Shown piece after piece: positions 56,128-64,000 of a stretch of 64,000 nt of DNA (position 1 is its first letter; every line of letters begins with the position of its first letter). The notes under the pieces are model-generated. The model was not told the origin of the DNA. It saw only the letters and a program-made list of their open reading frames with translations, and ran no database searches. The DNA lies in the NCBI RefSeq assembly GCF_001006325.2, contig NZ_LBIA02000001.1, positions 1,489,501 through 1,553,500 of the forward strand, written 5' to 3'. The DNA comes from Afipia massiliensis (GTDB lineage Bacteria; Pseudomonadota; Alphaproteobacteria; Rhizobiales; Xanthobacteraceae). The translations under genes were made by a program, and so were the position numbers.

Positions 56128-56793
56128 TTAGCGACCGACCTGATACGGCCCGCCCTTTTCCAGCGCACGCTGATACGCCGGGCGCGCGTGGATCCGCTGC
56201 AGGAAGGCCCAGGCTTTGGGGTAGCTTTCATCAAGGCCTGCGCGGGCCGACGCGGCTTCCAAAGGAAAACTCATCTGGATGTCGGCGGCGGTGAGATCGT
56301 TGCCCGCGAACCATTCGCTCTTGTTGAGCTCGCCTTCCCAGTACGAGATGTGCTGCTTGAGCTGCGGGTTCACCAGTGTCGTCAGCATCTTGCCGAACAC
56401 CGGCATGAGCAGCGGCCGCAACAGCGCCGGCGCACGCTTCGGCGCCAGCGTGAACAGCAGCTTCTGAACCAGCAACGGCATCGCCGAGCCTTCGGCATAA
56501 TGCAGCCAGTAGGTGTAGCGCAGCCGCTCCGGCGTTTTCGGCGGCGGGATCAGGCGGCCGTTGCCGTAGGTGTCGATGATGTACTCAACGATGGCGCCGG
56601 ATTCCGCGATGGTGTTGCCGTTGTCGGTGATGACCGGCGACTTGCCCAGCGGATGGATCGCGCGCAGTTCTTTCGGCGCCAGCATCGACGGCTGCCGCTG
56701 ATAGCGCACGATTTCATAGGGCACCCCGAGTTCTTCCAGCAGCCAGAGTACGCGCTGCGAGCGGGAATTGTTGAGATGATGAACTGTGAGCAT
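56128..56793 (-). CDS. Glutathione S-transferase family protein
   Basis: This 221-aa protein has an N-terminal thioredoxin-like GST domain, LTVHHLNNSRSQRVLWLLEEL, with Ser/Asn in the catalytic position, HPLGKSPVI and the ESGAIVEYI glutathione-binding motif, then an all-helical C-terminal domain with NDLTAADIQMSFPLE. It would conjugate or handle glutathione adducts. Its closeness to ggt may reflect a glutathione-related neighbourhood. It is convergent with the SDR. Confidence 0.92.
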   Translation of the reverse strand: MLTVHHLNNSRSQRVLWLLEELGVPYEIVRYQRQPSMLAPKELRAIHPLGKSPVITDNGNTIAESGAIVEYIIDTYGNGRLIPPPKTPERLRYTYWLHYAEGSAMPLLVQKLLFTLAPKRAPALLRPLLMPVFGKMLTTLVNPQLKQHISYWEGELNKSEWFAGNDLTAADIQMSFPLEAASARAGLDESYPKAWAFLQRIHARPAYQRALEKGGPYQVGR

Positions 56794-56901
56794 GGCGACC
56801 GCTCCTGTGCGACGTCGATGGACATCTCACTGGTGCCAGCCGCGCCGTCAAAAGTCGAGAGGCGGCACGGCCTGAGGCCGCGCCTATTCCGCCTGCTGAA
56901 A

Positions 56902-57399
56902 TCAGTCGAGAGCCTGCTGTTCGAGCGACGGCAGCACGAGCTTTGACCGGTCCGCGCCCGGACCCGGGTGCACGTGGACTTGCTTGGCGGCCAATGGCTC
57001 GTGGCACACCGAACAGGTCATCACCGGATCGAAATGGTGGCCGCAGGTCTTGTGCTGGTGAAGCACAGGCCGGCCGCGCTCGTCCGCCATGTGCACGTCC
57101 CCCCAGTGGACGATCGACATCATGATCGGATGCAAATCGAGACCCTTCTGGGTCAGAATGTATTCGTAACGCTTCGGGCGTTCCTGATAGGCGACCCGGC
57201 GCAGCACGCCCTGACGCACAAGTTTCTTGAGACGTTCGGCCAGCAAATGCCGCGTAATGCCGAGGCGCGACTGAAATTCATCGAACCGCCGGATCCGGCG
57301 AAAGCAATCGCGCAGGATGAGCAGTGTCCAGCGGTCGCCGATCACCGACACCGTGCGCGCCACCGAACAGGCCTCTTCGTCGAGAGTCTCCCATTTCAT
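56902..57399 (-). CDS. HxlR family transcriptional regulator
   Basis: This 165-aa protein has an N-terminal HxlR winged-helix domain: CSVARTVSVIGDRWTLLILR, then LGITRHLLAERLKKLVRQGVL and the wing YQERPKRYEYILT. A C-terminal zinc-ribbon-like tail carries two Cys pairs (KTCGHH and CSVCHEPL). The ATG at 57399 (MKWET) is preferred over the longer frame. It is divergent from the binding-protein gene at 57646, and two palindromes in the gap are its probable operators. Confidence 0.92.
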   Translation of the reverse strand: MKWETLDEEACSVARTVSVIGDRWTLLILRDCFRRIRRFDEFQSRLGITRHLLAERLKKLVRQGVLRRVAYQERPKRYEYILTQKGLDLHPIMMSIVHWGDVHMADERGRPVLHQHKTCGHHFDPVMTCSVCHEPLAAKQVHVHPGPGADRSKLVLPSLEQQALD

Positions 57400-57466
57400 A
57401 TCGCATCTCCGTGCCGTCATCTTCGGGCGATGCGCCCGGGTCAATGACCGTCATCAATTCCGATTT

Positions 57467-57481
57467 GGTATCCACTATACC
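57467..57481. promoter_or_regulatory. Candidate HxlR operator near hxlR promoter
   Basis: GGTAT CCACT ATACC is a 5-bp inverted repeat with a 5-nt centre, 68 bp upstream of the regulator start codon. The layout (two GTAT half-sites about one helical turn apart) fits HxlR/MarR-size operators and suggests autoregulation. Confidence 0.5.
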
Positions 57482-57548
57482 TCGGGACGACCTAAGCGTG
57501 AAGCCATGTATTGTGCAGCGCGGCAGATGTCGCTTGCCCTGACCATCG

Positions 57549-57575
57549 TTGACAGTTCTATATTAGAACTATACT
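57549..57575 (+). promoter_or_regulatory. Promoter with embedded palindromic operator
   Basis: TTGACA (57549-57554) and TATACT (57570-57575) make a sigma70-like promoter for the downstream operon, though the spacer is only 15 bp. The spacer overlaps a perfect 7-bp inverted repeat AGTTCTA TAT TAGAACT (57554-57570). A dimeric repressor bound there would block RNA polymerase. Confidence 0.6.
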
Positions 57576-57645
57576 GGTCGAGACGAGAACACCGGGCGCC
57601 ACGCGGGCCGGTGACGCAAAACCAATCAGTAAATGGGAGAGAACG

Positions 57646-58857
57646 ATGCTGAGGAAAACAGCACTCAAGGCCACCGTGGCAGCTTTGTTGCTCGCCGGAG
57701 TGTCCGCGCCGGCAGCGGCAGGCGACGCGCCGGGCGTGACGGCGACCGAGATCAAGGTCGGAGCGGTGTTTCCCTTTAGCGGCCCGGCGTCTGCGCTGGG
57801 CGCTGTCGGCAAATCGCTGATCGCCTACGTCAATCTCATCAACGACAAGGGCGGCGTAAACGGCCGCAAGATCAACCTGATCGCGCTGGACGACTCCTAC
57901 AGCCCGCCGAAAGCGGTCGAACATACCCGCAAGCTGGTCGAATCCGATGAAGTCGCCTTCGTGTTCTCGACGCTCGGCACGCCAAGCAATCTCGCCATAT
58001 CGAAATATCTCGCCGCAAAGAAGGTTCCGCAGGCCTTCATCGTGACCGGCGCCACGCGGTTCACCGACTACAACGAGTACCCGATGATCACCACCGGGCT
58101 GCCGAGTTACGACACCGAGTCGCGCGCCTATGCGCGTTATCTCGCCAAGGAAATGCCCAACGCCAAAATCGCGATTCTTTATCAGAACGATGACCTGGGT
58201 AAGGACTTCATCGCAGGCTTCAAGTCCGAATTGAAGGAAGCCTTCGACAGCAAGGTGGTGACCAGCAGCTATGAAGTCAGCCAGCCCACCATCGATTCGC
58301 AGATCGTGTCCCTGAAGAGCACCGGCGCAACCGTGCTGCTGTTCGCCGGCACGCCGAAATTCGCGGCGCAGGCGATCCGCAAAACCCATGAATCCGGCTG
58401 GAAGCCGCTGCTCATCACCAACCTCATTGCAAGTTCGATCGCGTCGGTACTGACGCCGGCAGGACTCGATATTTCGACAGGCGTCGTGACCGCGACCTAC
58501 CGCAAGGATGTGGACGATCCGAAATGGGCGAACGATGCGGGCGTCAAGCAGTACCGGTCCTTCATGGAGAAGTATATGCCGGGTGCGGATCTCGCCGAGA
58601 GCAACTATTTCACCGGCATGCATCAGGGCGTCGTACTCGAGGCGATGCTGAAGCAATGCGGCGACGATCTGTCGCGCGAGAACATCCTCAAGCAGACCCG
58701 CAACATCAAGGGGCTCGCGCTGCCGATGTCGCTGCCCGGTATCGTCGTCAATACCGGTCCTACCAACAACAAGATGTACACCCAGCTTCATCTCCAGCGA
58801 TGGAATGGCAAGGCCTGGGATCTTTTCGGCCAACTACTTAACGACGACGCGAAGTGA
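57646..58857 (+). CDS. ABC transporter substrate-binding protein (branched-chain amino acid type)
   Basis: This 403-aa periplasmic binding protein is of the LivJ/Leu-Ile-Val group. The signal peptide ends at about residue 25 (AAAGDAP). Family features are GAVFPFSGPASALG, DKGGVNGRKINLIALDD and AILYQNDDLGKDF. In Bradyrhizobium-type bacteria such proteins often bind aromatic acids or other non-amino-acid ligands. The permease and ATPase genes are not present here. GGGAGAGAACG precedes the ATG. It is under the palindromic promoter and is first of a three-gene plus-strand cluster. Confidence 0.93.
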   Translation: MLRKTALKATVAALLLAGVSAPAAAGDAPGVTATEIKVGAVFPFSGPASALGAVGKSLIAYVNLINDKGGVNGRKINLIALDDSYSPPKAVEHTRKLVESDEVAFVFSTLGTPSNLAISKYLAAKKVPQAFIVTGATRFTDYNEYPMITTGLPSYDTESRAYARYLAKEMPNAKIAILYQNDDLGKDFIAGFKSELKEAFDSKVVTSSYEVSQPTIDSQIVSLKSTGATVLLFAGTPKFAAQAIRKTHESGWKPLLITNLIASSIASVLTPAGLDISTGVVTATYRKDVDDPKWANDAGVKQYRSFMEKYMPGADLAESNYFTGMHQGVVLEAMLKQCGDDLSRENILKQTRNIKGLALPMSLPGIVVNTGPTNNKMYTQLHLQRWNGKAWDLFGQLLNDDAK

Positions 58858-58939
58858 TAATCTAACCTTACGCGGCGGACCCAAAAGGTCTGCCGCGCTC
58901 CCGGTAACCGCAATCACCTCTGTTGACAGGAGACGGACC

Positions 58940-59677
58940 TTGGCCAAACGAAATGCGACCGTGGCAGTGATCGGCGCCGGCGACTATATCGGCGGCGAGA
59001 TCGCAAAAAAATTCGCCTCCGAAGGCTTTACGGTGTTCGCGGGCCGCCGTAACGGCGACAAGCTCGCGCCGCTGGTCAAGGAGATCGAGGCGGCGGGCGG
59101 CGAAATCCACGGCCGCTCGCTCGATGCCCGCAAGGAAGACGAGATCGTTTCCTTCCTCGGCGACGCCGACAAGCATGCGCCGCTGGAAGTGTGCATTTTC
59201 AATATCGGCGCCAACGTCAACTTCCCGATTCTCGACACCACCGAGCGTGTCTTCCGCAAGGTCTGGGAGATGGCCTGCTATTCCGGCTTCCTGGCCGGGC
59301 GCGAGGCGGCGCGCCTGATGCTGCCGCGCGGCAAGGGCAACATCTTCTTCACCGGCGCCACCGCCAGCCTGCGCGGCGGGTCCGGTTATGTGGCCTTCGC
59401 CAGCGCAAAGTTCGGCCTGCGCGCCGTGGCACAGGCGACCGCGCGTGAACTCGGGCCGAAGAACATCCACGTCGCGCATCTGGTCATCGATTCCGGAGTC
59501 GATACCGAATGGGTGCGTCAGCGGCGTATCGAGGCCAATGGCCCCGATGCGCTCGATAATCCTGATCTCTTGATGCCGCCATCGTCGGTCGCGGAGTCCT
59601 ACTGGCTGCTCTACCAGCAGCCGCGCAGCGCCTGGACGTTCGAGCTTGAGATCCGCCCGTTCGGCGAGAAGTGGTAG
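58940..59677 (+). CDS. SDR family NAD(P)-dependent oxidoreductase (glyoxylate-type group)
   Basis: This 245-aa short-chain dehydrogenase has an atypical cofactor loop, VIGAGDYIGGEIAKKF, with GAGDYIGG in place of the TGxxxGIG motif, and a NIGANV segment in place of NNAG. The Ser in FTGATASL is present, but the Tyr-x-x-x-Lys position reads FASAKFG, so the catalytic Tyr is replaced by Phe. It may be a dehydrogenase with altered chemistry. The start is TTG at 58940, preceded by AGGAGACGG at good spacing. Confidence 0.85.
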   Translation: MAKRNATVAVIGAGDYIGGEIAKKFASEGFTVFAGRRNGDKLAPLVKEIEAAGGEIHGRSLDARKEDEIVSFLGDADKHAPLEVCIFNIGANVNFPILDTTERVFRKVWEMACYSGFLAGREAARLMLPRGKGNIFFTGATASLRGGSGYVAFASAKFGLRAVAQATARELGPKNIHVAHLVIDSGVDTEWVRQRRIEANGPDALDNPDLLMPPSSVAESYWLLYQQPRSAWTFELEIRPFGEKW

Positions 59678-59844
59678 TCGCGCCGCGCATAACAGCCGGG
59701 CGCAACAACGGTTCAACCTTGCCTTGCGCCCGCACCATGGTTTGAGCAAGGATCGCGCGTCTCACCCTCGCCCGGGCGCGTCTGATCCGAAAACCGCTTC
59801 ACGTTTTTCGGGATTGCCCCGGAACCCTGAAAGAAGTGGATTTG

Positions 59845-60777
59845 ATGATGCGCATTCTGGTCATCGGCGCTGGCGCGACCGGCGGATATTTCGGCGGCAG
59901 ATTGCTGCAGGCGGGACGCGACGTCACGTTTCTGGTGCGCGCAAAGCGCGCTGAACTGCTGGCGAAGAATGGCCTGATCATCAAAAGCCCGGTTGGCGAC
60001 GTCACGCTGAAGAATCCGCCCACCCTTCTGGCGGACAAGATCACCGCACCGTTCGACGTCATCATTTTGAGCTGCAAGGCCTACGATCTCGACGACGCGA
60101 TCACGTCGTTCGCGGCCGCCGTCGGTCCGGACACCGCAATCATTCCGTTCCTCAACGGCATGAAGCATCTTGAGGTGCTTGATGCGAAGTTCGGCATCGA
60201 CCGCGTGATGGGCGGACAGTGCCAGGTCGCCTCGATGCTCGACGCCGAAGGCGTCATTCATCATCTCGCGCCGATGCATTCGATGTCGTTCGGCGAACGC
60301 GGCGCGCCCGAGGGGGATCGCGCCAAGCGGATCGAGGCGGCACTGCAGGGCGCGATGTTCGACGCCCGCGCCAGCGACGTCATCATGCAGGAGATGTACG
60401 AGAAGTGGGTGTTTCTCGCCACGCTGGCGGGAGCGACATCGCTGATGCGCGCGCCCGCCGGTCACATCACCGGCGCACCCGGCGGCGAGCAGTTCATTCG
60501 CGCGCTCCGCTCGGAGATCGCCTCAATCGCCGAAGCCGCCGGTCATGCGCCGCGGCCGGAATTCCTGGAGCGCACGGCAGGCCTGCTGTTCACGCCGGGA
60601 TCGCCGCTCACCGCATCGATGCTGCGCGATATCCGCAGCAATGCGCGGATCGAGGCGGACCAGATCATCGGCGACCTGATCCATCGCGCCGAAACCAACA
60701 AGGCAGGCGCACTCAACGTGCCGCTACTGCGTATCGTCTACACGCATCTGAAAGCGTACGAAACGCAACTTGCGTAA
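59845..60777 (+). CDS. 2-dehydropantoate 2-reductase family protein
   Basis: This 310-aa protein has the ApbA/PanE N-terminal Rossmann motif ILVIGAGATGGYFGGRL, VILSCKAYDLDDA with the conserved catalytic Lys, and LNGMKHLE. The C-terminal helical domain includes KWVFLATLAGATSLM and DIRSNARIEADQI. PanE makes pantoate for CoA, but genomes often carry several paralogues with other keto-acid substrates. Its position downstream of the binding protein and SDR suggests a catabolic role. The ATG at 59845 is used. Confidence 0.88.
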   Translation: MMRILVIGAGATGGYFGGRLLQAGRDVTFLVRAKRAELLAKNGLIIKSPVGDVTLKNPPTLLADKITAPFDVIILSCKAYDLDDAITSFAAAVGPDTAIIPFLNGMKHLEVLDAKFGIDRVMGGQCQVASMLDAEGVIHHLAPMHSMSFGERGAPEGDRAKRIEAALQGAMFDARASDVIMQEMYEKWVFLATLAGATSLMRAPAGHITGAPGGEQFIRALRSEIASIAEAAGHAPRPEFLERTAGLLFTPGSPLTASMLRDIRSNARIEADQIIGDLIHRAETNKAGALNVPLLRIVYTHLKAYETQLA

Positions 60778-60806
60778 GGCGGTCGCCTCGAAAGTATCCA
60801 TGCATC

Positions 60807-60837
60807 AAAAAGGCCGGGTCAGACCCGGCCTTTTTTA
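60807..60837. terminator. Bidirectional Rho-independent terminator
   Basis: AAAAAGGCCGGGTCAGACCCGGCCTTTTTT forms an 8-bp GC stem with A and T tracts on the two sides. It lies between the convergent PanE-like gene and the alpha/beta hydrolase gene and would stop both. Confidence 0.95.
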
Positions 60838-60843
60838 TTGCGA

Positions 60844-61899
60844 TCATTTCAACGCGAGCGGCTTTTCCTCGTCGAGGAAATTCATCAGTTCGCGGAAGAA
60901 CTGCATGCGGTTCTTTTCCATCATCACCGTGTGGGTACCTTCACTGATTTCGATAAACCGCCAGTAGGGCGCATTCTTCAGTTGCTTGACGTAATTCTGC
61001 GCGAGATAGCTCGGCAGGTCGGCATCCCATTCGGCATGCAGAACAATCGTCGGTACCGTGATCTTACCGGGATCGAACAGCGCCTTGCCGGCACCCCAGT
61101 AAAGCTGGGTATCCTCCACCACGCCGTTCGGCGCCCGCAGCATGCCGGGATTCTTGGTCGCCGAGTCCGGGTCGGTGGCCCAGGTCGCATTGGCCCATGC
61201 ATCGAACACGCCGGGCGGAATGAGATCGGCCTTCTTGTTCTCCGGCACATCCTTCAGCCAACGCTCCTTGGCCGAATCTTTCGACACAAGGCGATACGCG
61301 CCAAGTTTCGGCCAGGTGGCCGGCGGCGGTTCGGTGCGAATCCACTGCGGCGCGTAGAGCACAAGGCGATTGACCTTGGCGTTGTTCTCGCTGGTGTAGA
61401 GACCCACGGTCGAGGTGCCCCACGACCAGCCCATCACGTTGATCTTGGAGACGCCGCGTTTTTTCAGGATGTAATCCACCGTGGTCCCGAAGTCCTTCGC
61501 GGCAACGCGTGTTTGGACGATCGGCTTATTGTCCCCCGGCGGCTGGCTCATTTCCGGCGGCCGGCTTGAGCGGCCATAGCCGCGAATATCCACCAGATAG
61601 ACGTCGTAGCCGCGCGCAGCGATCAGATCCATCATCGACTTGCCTTCAATGGGCAGATCGAACGCGGTCTCAGAGGGATAGGTCGCGCCATGCACGTAAA
61701 GCAGGATCTTGTCGGCCGCGAATTTCTTCTGGTTCGCCGGATGCTTGTTGCGCACGAACAGCTGGATGCCCGCATCGCCCGTCGGAATCATGGTGTCCGA
61801 CGTCTCGAGCCTGACGTCCTTTGCCTGTGCGCTCACACCGGTGAAAAGTGCACCGGCGGCAAGGCACGTCAAAGCGATCCAAGAAAACTTGCTGGTCAT
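60844..61899 (-). CDS. Exported alpha/beta hydrolase
   Basis: This 351-aa protein has a signal peptide (residues 1-26, ending AQA). The alpha/beta hydrolase core shows the oxyanion strand LLYVHGATYPS, the DIRGYGRSSRP loop, the nucleophile elbow GWSWGTS, the acid in HAEWDADLP and a C-terminal His in SEGTHTVMM. It hydrolyses an ester or similar bond in the periplasm, but the substrate is unknown. It is convergent with the PanE-like gene. Confidence 0.9.
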   Translation of the reverse strand: MTSKFSWIALTCLAAGALFTGVSAQAKDVRLETSDTMIPTGDAGIQLFVRNKHPANQKKFAADKILLYVHGATYPSETAFDLPIEGKSMMDLIAARGYDVYLVDIRGYGRSSRPPEMSQPPGDNKPIVQTRVAAKDFGTTVDYILKKRGVSKINVMGWSWGTSTVGLYTSENNAKVNRLVLYAPQWIRTEPPPATWPKLGAYRLVSKDSAKERWLKDVPENKKADLIPPGVFDAWANATWATDPDSATKNPGMLRAPNGVVEDTQLYWGAGKALFDPGKITVPTIVLHAEWDADLPSYLAQNYVKQLKNAPYWRFIEISEGTHTVMMEKNRMQFFRELMNFLDEEKPLALK

Positions 61900-62133
61900 C
61901 GAATCCTCCCGCGGACTTTTATGTTTGAGTTTTTGATCGTCCCCAGGCAGTTCGTCCGCTCAGCCCGAGCGGTGCGATGGTAGGCAGATTCCATAGCGAT
62001 GAGTAGGCGCACGAATGTCGGGGCTGGTCTTTGGATGTCGCGCGAACGATGCAGCGCAAAAACGACAAAGCCGCCTTGCGGCGGCTTGTCATTCGACAAA
62101 CGATCCGAAGATCGCTGATCGGCCAAGAATTTC

Positions 62134-62208
<75 letters not shown>

Positions 62209-62573
62209 ATCACAGAGAATTGGCGGGGCGCGAAGCGCGCCGCCGGGCAAACCTATGCCAAAAGCGGCCATGCAATGCAACAGGGTGAAACCTTTAATCT
62301 GCAGGCCCGGTTCCGGCTGTTTCGGGCCAAATCGATGTTTTCATGGGCCTTTGTCGCACATGACGGTCCTTGACCCGATTGAAAATCGCCCAAAAGACCT
62401 CCATCTGTGGTTTTGCGCGATTTTCGCCCCGACGGCCACCCGAGGTCGCACGAAAATCGCGCCTTCTTGCATATCGGCCATTTTTCCTGCGGCGGATCGA
62501 AGCTGCCGGAAAAGGCCCAAGCCATGCTAGAAGCGGCTCAACTCCACCAAATAACGCGGCAGGCGAGGATCAC
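62209..62573. other. Intergenic stretch with inverted repeats
   Basis: No gene is seen in these 365 bp. There is a perfect 12-bp inverted repeat (GCGCGATTTTCG at 62415-62426 and its complement at 62451-62462) with a 24-nt spacer. A related GAAAATCGC copy lies near 62381-62389. The cluster ends 111 bp before the CnoX-like gene and may act in its leader. Confidence 0.5.
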
Positions 62574-63494
62574 GTGACGATAGTCGAGCAAGGCACCGGA
62601 CCCGCGGCAGCGACGCCGCCGGACCTGATCAAGGACACCACGACCCAAACCTTCGTGAAGGACGTTATCGAGGAATCGAAGCGCCAGCCGGTGCTGATCG
62701 ACTTCTGGGCGCCGTGGTGCGGCCCCTGCAAGCAGCTCACGCCGGTCATCGAGAAAGCCGTCCGAGCAGCGAAGGGCAAGGTCAAGCTGGTCAAGATGAA
62801 CATCGACGAGCATCCCGCCATTCCGGGACAGATGGGCATCCAGTCGATTCCCGCCGTCATCGCCTTCGTCAACGGCCAGCCGGCCGACGGCTTCATGGGC
62901 GCGGTACCCGAAAGCCAGGTTACCGCCTTCATCGACAAGCTGACCGCTGGCATGCCCGCGCCGGAAGACGATGTCGCCCTGATTTTGAATGAAGCCGAAG
63001 CCGCGATGGCGGCGGGCGATCCGGCAACCGCCGCGTCGATCTATGCCGAGGTGCTCGGCGTCGATGCCACCAATCTCGCCGCGCTCGCCGGGCTTGCGCG
63101 ATGCTATGTCTCCGCCGGCGCGCTGGAGCAGGCCAAGCAGACGCTGGCGATGGTGCCGGAGTCCAAGCGCAGCGATGCCGCAATTTCCGCTGTGCAAACC
63201 ATGCTCGATCTCGCGGAACAGGCGAAGGCCGTTGGCCCGGTGACCGAACTGGAGCAGAAGGTCGCCGCCAACCCGCTTGACCATCAGGCGCGCTTCGATC
63301 TTGCCGTCGCGCTCAACGCCAGCGGTAAACGCGCCGAGGCGGCCGGTCATCTGCTGGACATCGTCAAGCGCGACCGTAAATGGGACGACGACGGCGCGCG
63401 CAAGAAGCTCGTGCAGTTTTTCGAGGCGTGGGGACCGGACGACGATGCGACCGTGGACGGCCGCAAACGTCTGTCGACGATCCTTTTCTCCTGA
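62574..63494 (+). CDS. Thioredoxin-TPR protein, CnoX/YbbN-like co-chaperedoxin
   Basis: This 306-aa protein has an N-terminal thioredoxin domain with the intact active site WCGPC near residue 46 and the cis-Pro context in SIPAVIAF, then C-terminal TPR-like helices from residue 125. This layout is that of YbbN/CnoX, which protects chlorine-damaged substrates and hands them to chaperones. The E. coli protein lacks the CxxC pair, whereas this one keeps it and may also reduce disulfides. The GTG start at 62574 has GCGAGG upstream. A LON-domain gene follows after 42 bp. Confidence 0.9.
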   Translation: MTIVEQGTGPAAATPPDLIKDTTTQTFVKDVIEESKRQPVLIDFWAPWCGPCKQLTPVIEKAVRAAKGKVKLVKMNIDEHPAIPGQMGIQSIPAVIAFVNGQPADGFMGAVPESQVTAFIDKLTAGMPAPEDDVALILNEAEAAMAAGDPATAASIYAEVLGVDATNLAALAGLARCYVSAGALEQAKQTLAMVPESKRSDAAISAVQTMLDLAEQAKAVGPVTELEQKVAANPLDHQARFDLAVALNASGKRAEAAGHLLDIVKRDRKWDDDGARKKLVQFFEAWGPDDDATVDGRKRLSTILFS

Positions 63495-63536
63495 AGCTCC
63501 TGACCGAGCTTCTTACGCCTGAGCTGAGGAAAGCGG

Positions 63537-64000
63537 ATGCCGATCAACGCTGAATACCGTGGGCCCGCCGATCTGCCGAAAGTCATTCCGGTGTTTCCGT
63601 TGCCCGGAGCGTTGCTGCTGCCGCGCGGTCAGATGCCGCTCAATATTTTCGAGCCGCGCTATCTTCAGATGGTGGACGACGCATTTCGCGACGGACACCG
63701 CCTGATCGGAATGATCCAGCCCGACGTGACCCATTCCCAAAGCAACGAACGGCCGGCCCTGTTCAAGGTCGGCTGCGTCGGCCGCATTACCCAGCTCGCC
63801 GAATCCGGCGATGGCCGCTACATCCTCGAACTGACCGGCGTTGCGCGCTTCAGGATTCTCGAGGAGAAGACGGTGCTGACGCCGTACCGCCAGTGCCAGG
63901 TGGACTTCAGCGCGTTCCTTGACGATTTCATCGCGCGCAAGGGCGAGGAAGAAGTCGATCGCAAGGCGCTGCTGGAAGCGCTGACGCAGTTTCTCAAAGC
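63537..64000 (+). CDS. LON substrate-binding domain protein (partial, runs off the window)
   Basis: From the ATG at 63537 (AGGAAA upstream), the frame stays open to the window end, giving at least 154 aa. The sequence matches the N-terminal substrate-binding domain of Lon protease without the ATPase: VIPVFPLPGALLLPRG, NIFEPRYLQMV and ELTGVARFRILEE. Stand-alone proteins of this kind are about 220 aa with no known enzymatic activity and may handle protein-degradation targets. It follows the CnoX-like gene in the same orientation, a pairing common in alphaproteobacteria. Confidence 0.9.
   Translation, partial: MPINAEYRGPADLPKVIPVFPLPGALLLPRGQMPLNIFEPRYLQMVDDAFRDGHRLIGMIQPDVTHSQSNERPALFKVGCVGRITQLAESGDGRYILELTGVARFRILEEKTVLTPYRQCQVDFSAFLDDFIARKGEEEVDRKALLEALTQFLK

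Overview
The window looks like chromosomal DNA of an alphaproteobacterium of the Nitrobacteraceae/Bradyrhizobiaceae type (Bradyrhizobium, Rhodopseudomonas or Afipia relatives). The evidence is high GC with strong third-position GC bias, the hemD-Mic60-hemY cluster, several short dispersed palindromic repeats of the kind found in these genomes, and a gene set rich in TRAP, Bug-type and branched-chain-amino-acid-type solute-binding proteins. The assignment is by resemblance only.

Layout: 1-18.6 kb is housekeeping and catabolic chromosome: an acetyltransferase, ppa, an M20 peptidase, folD, a DUF167 protein, a YggT protein, tRNA-Ala(CGC), a hydrolase-OsmC fusion, a class I amidotransferase, an SDR, a TerB-like protein, an adenylate cyclase, a TRAP transporter (dctPQM), a cytochrome P450, a Bug-type binding protein, a methyltransferase and three small genes.

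18.70-33.70 kb is an integrated mobile element of about 15 kb. It is bounded by a 47-bp direct repeat (18696-18742 and 33654-33700) that duplicates the 3' part of tRNA-Thr(CGT). Its backbone is an AlpA-like HTH protein, a primase-polymerase/SF3 helicase and a tyrosine integrase, with no recognisable capsid, tail or conjugation genes, so it resembles a satellite-like or mobilisable island. Its cargo is a DUF2971 protein, a possible HEPN protein, an XRE regulator, a small membrane protein and, on the minus strand, a compact operon of a D12-class adenine methyltransferase, a calcineurin-like phosphoesterase, a 601-aa AAA/ORC-like ATPase and a 310-aa protein of unknown family, followed by a PIN-like nuclease gene. 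This operon is the best candidate in the window for an undescribed anti-phage system.

33.7-64 kb returns to core chromosome: tRNA-Thr, hemY-mic60-hemD divergent from tsaD-gpsA-EVE-methyltransferase, acs, a Kazal-type secreted protein, a kelch protein, an L,D-transpeptidase, a nuclease, a DUF1674 protein, rsmB, a heparinase-like protein, purH, an Atg22-like MFS protein, ggt, an SDR and a GST. An HxlR regulator is divergent from a binding protein-SDR-ketopantoate-reductase-like cluster, with clear operator-like palindromes between them. The window ends with an alpha/beta hydrolase, tRNA-Gly(GCC), a CnoX-like thioredoxin and the start of a LON-domain protein cut by the window edge.
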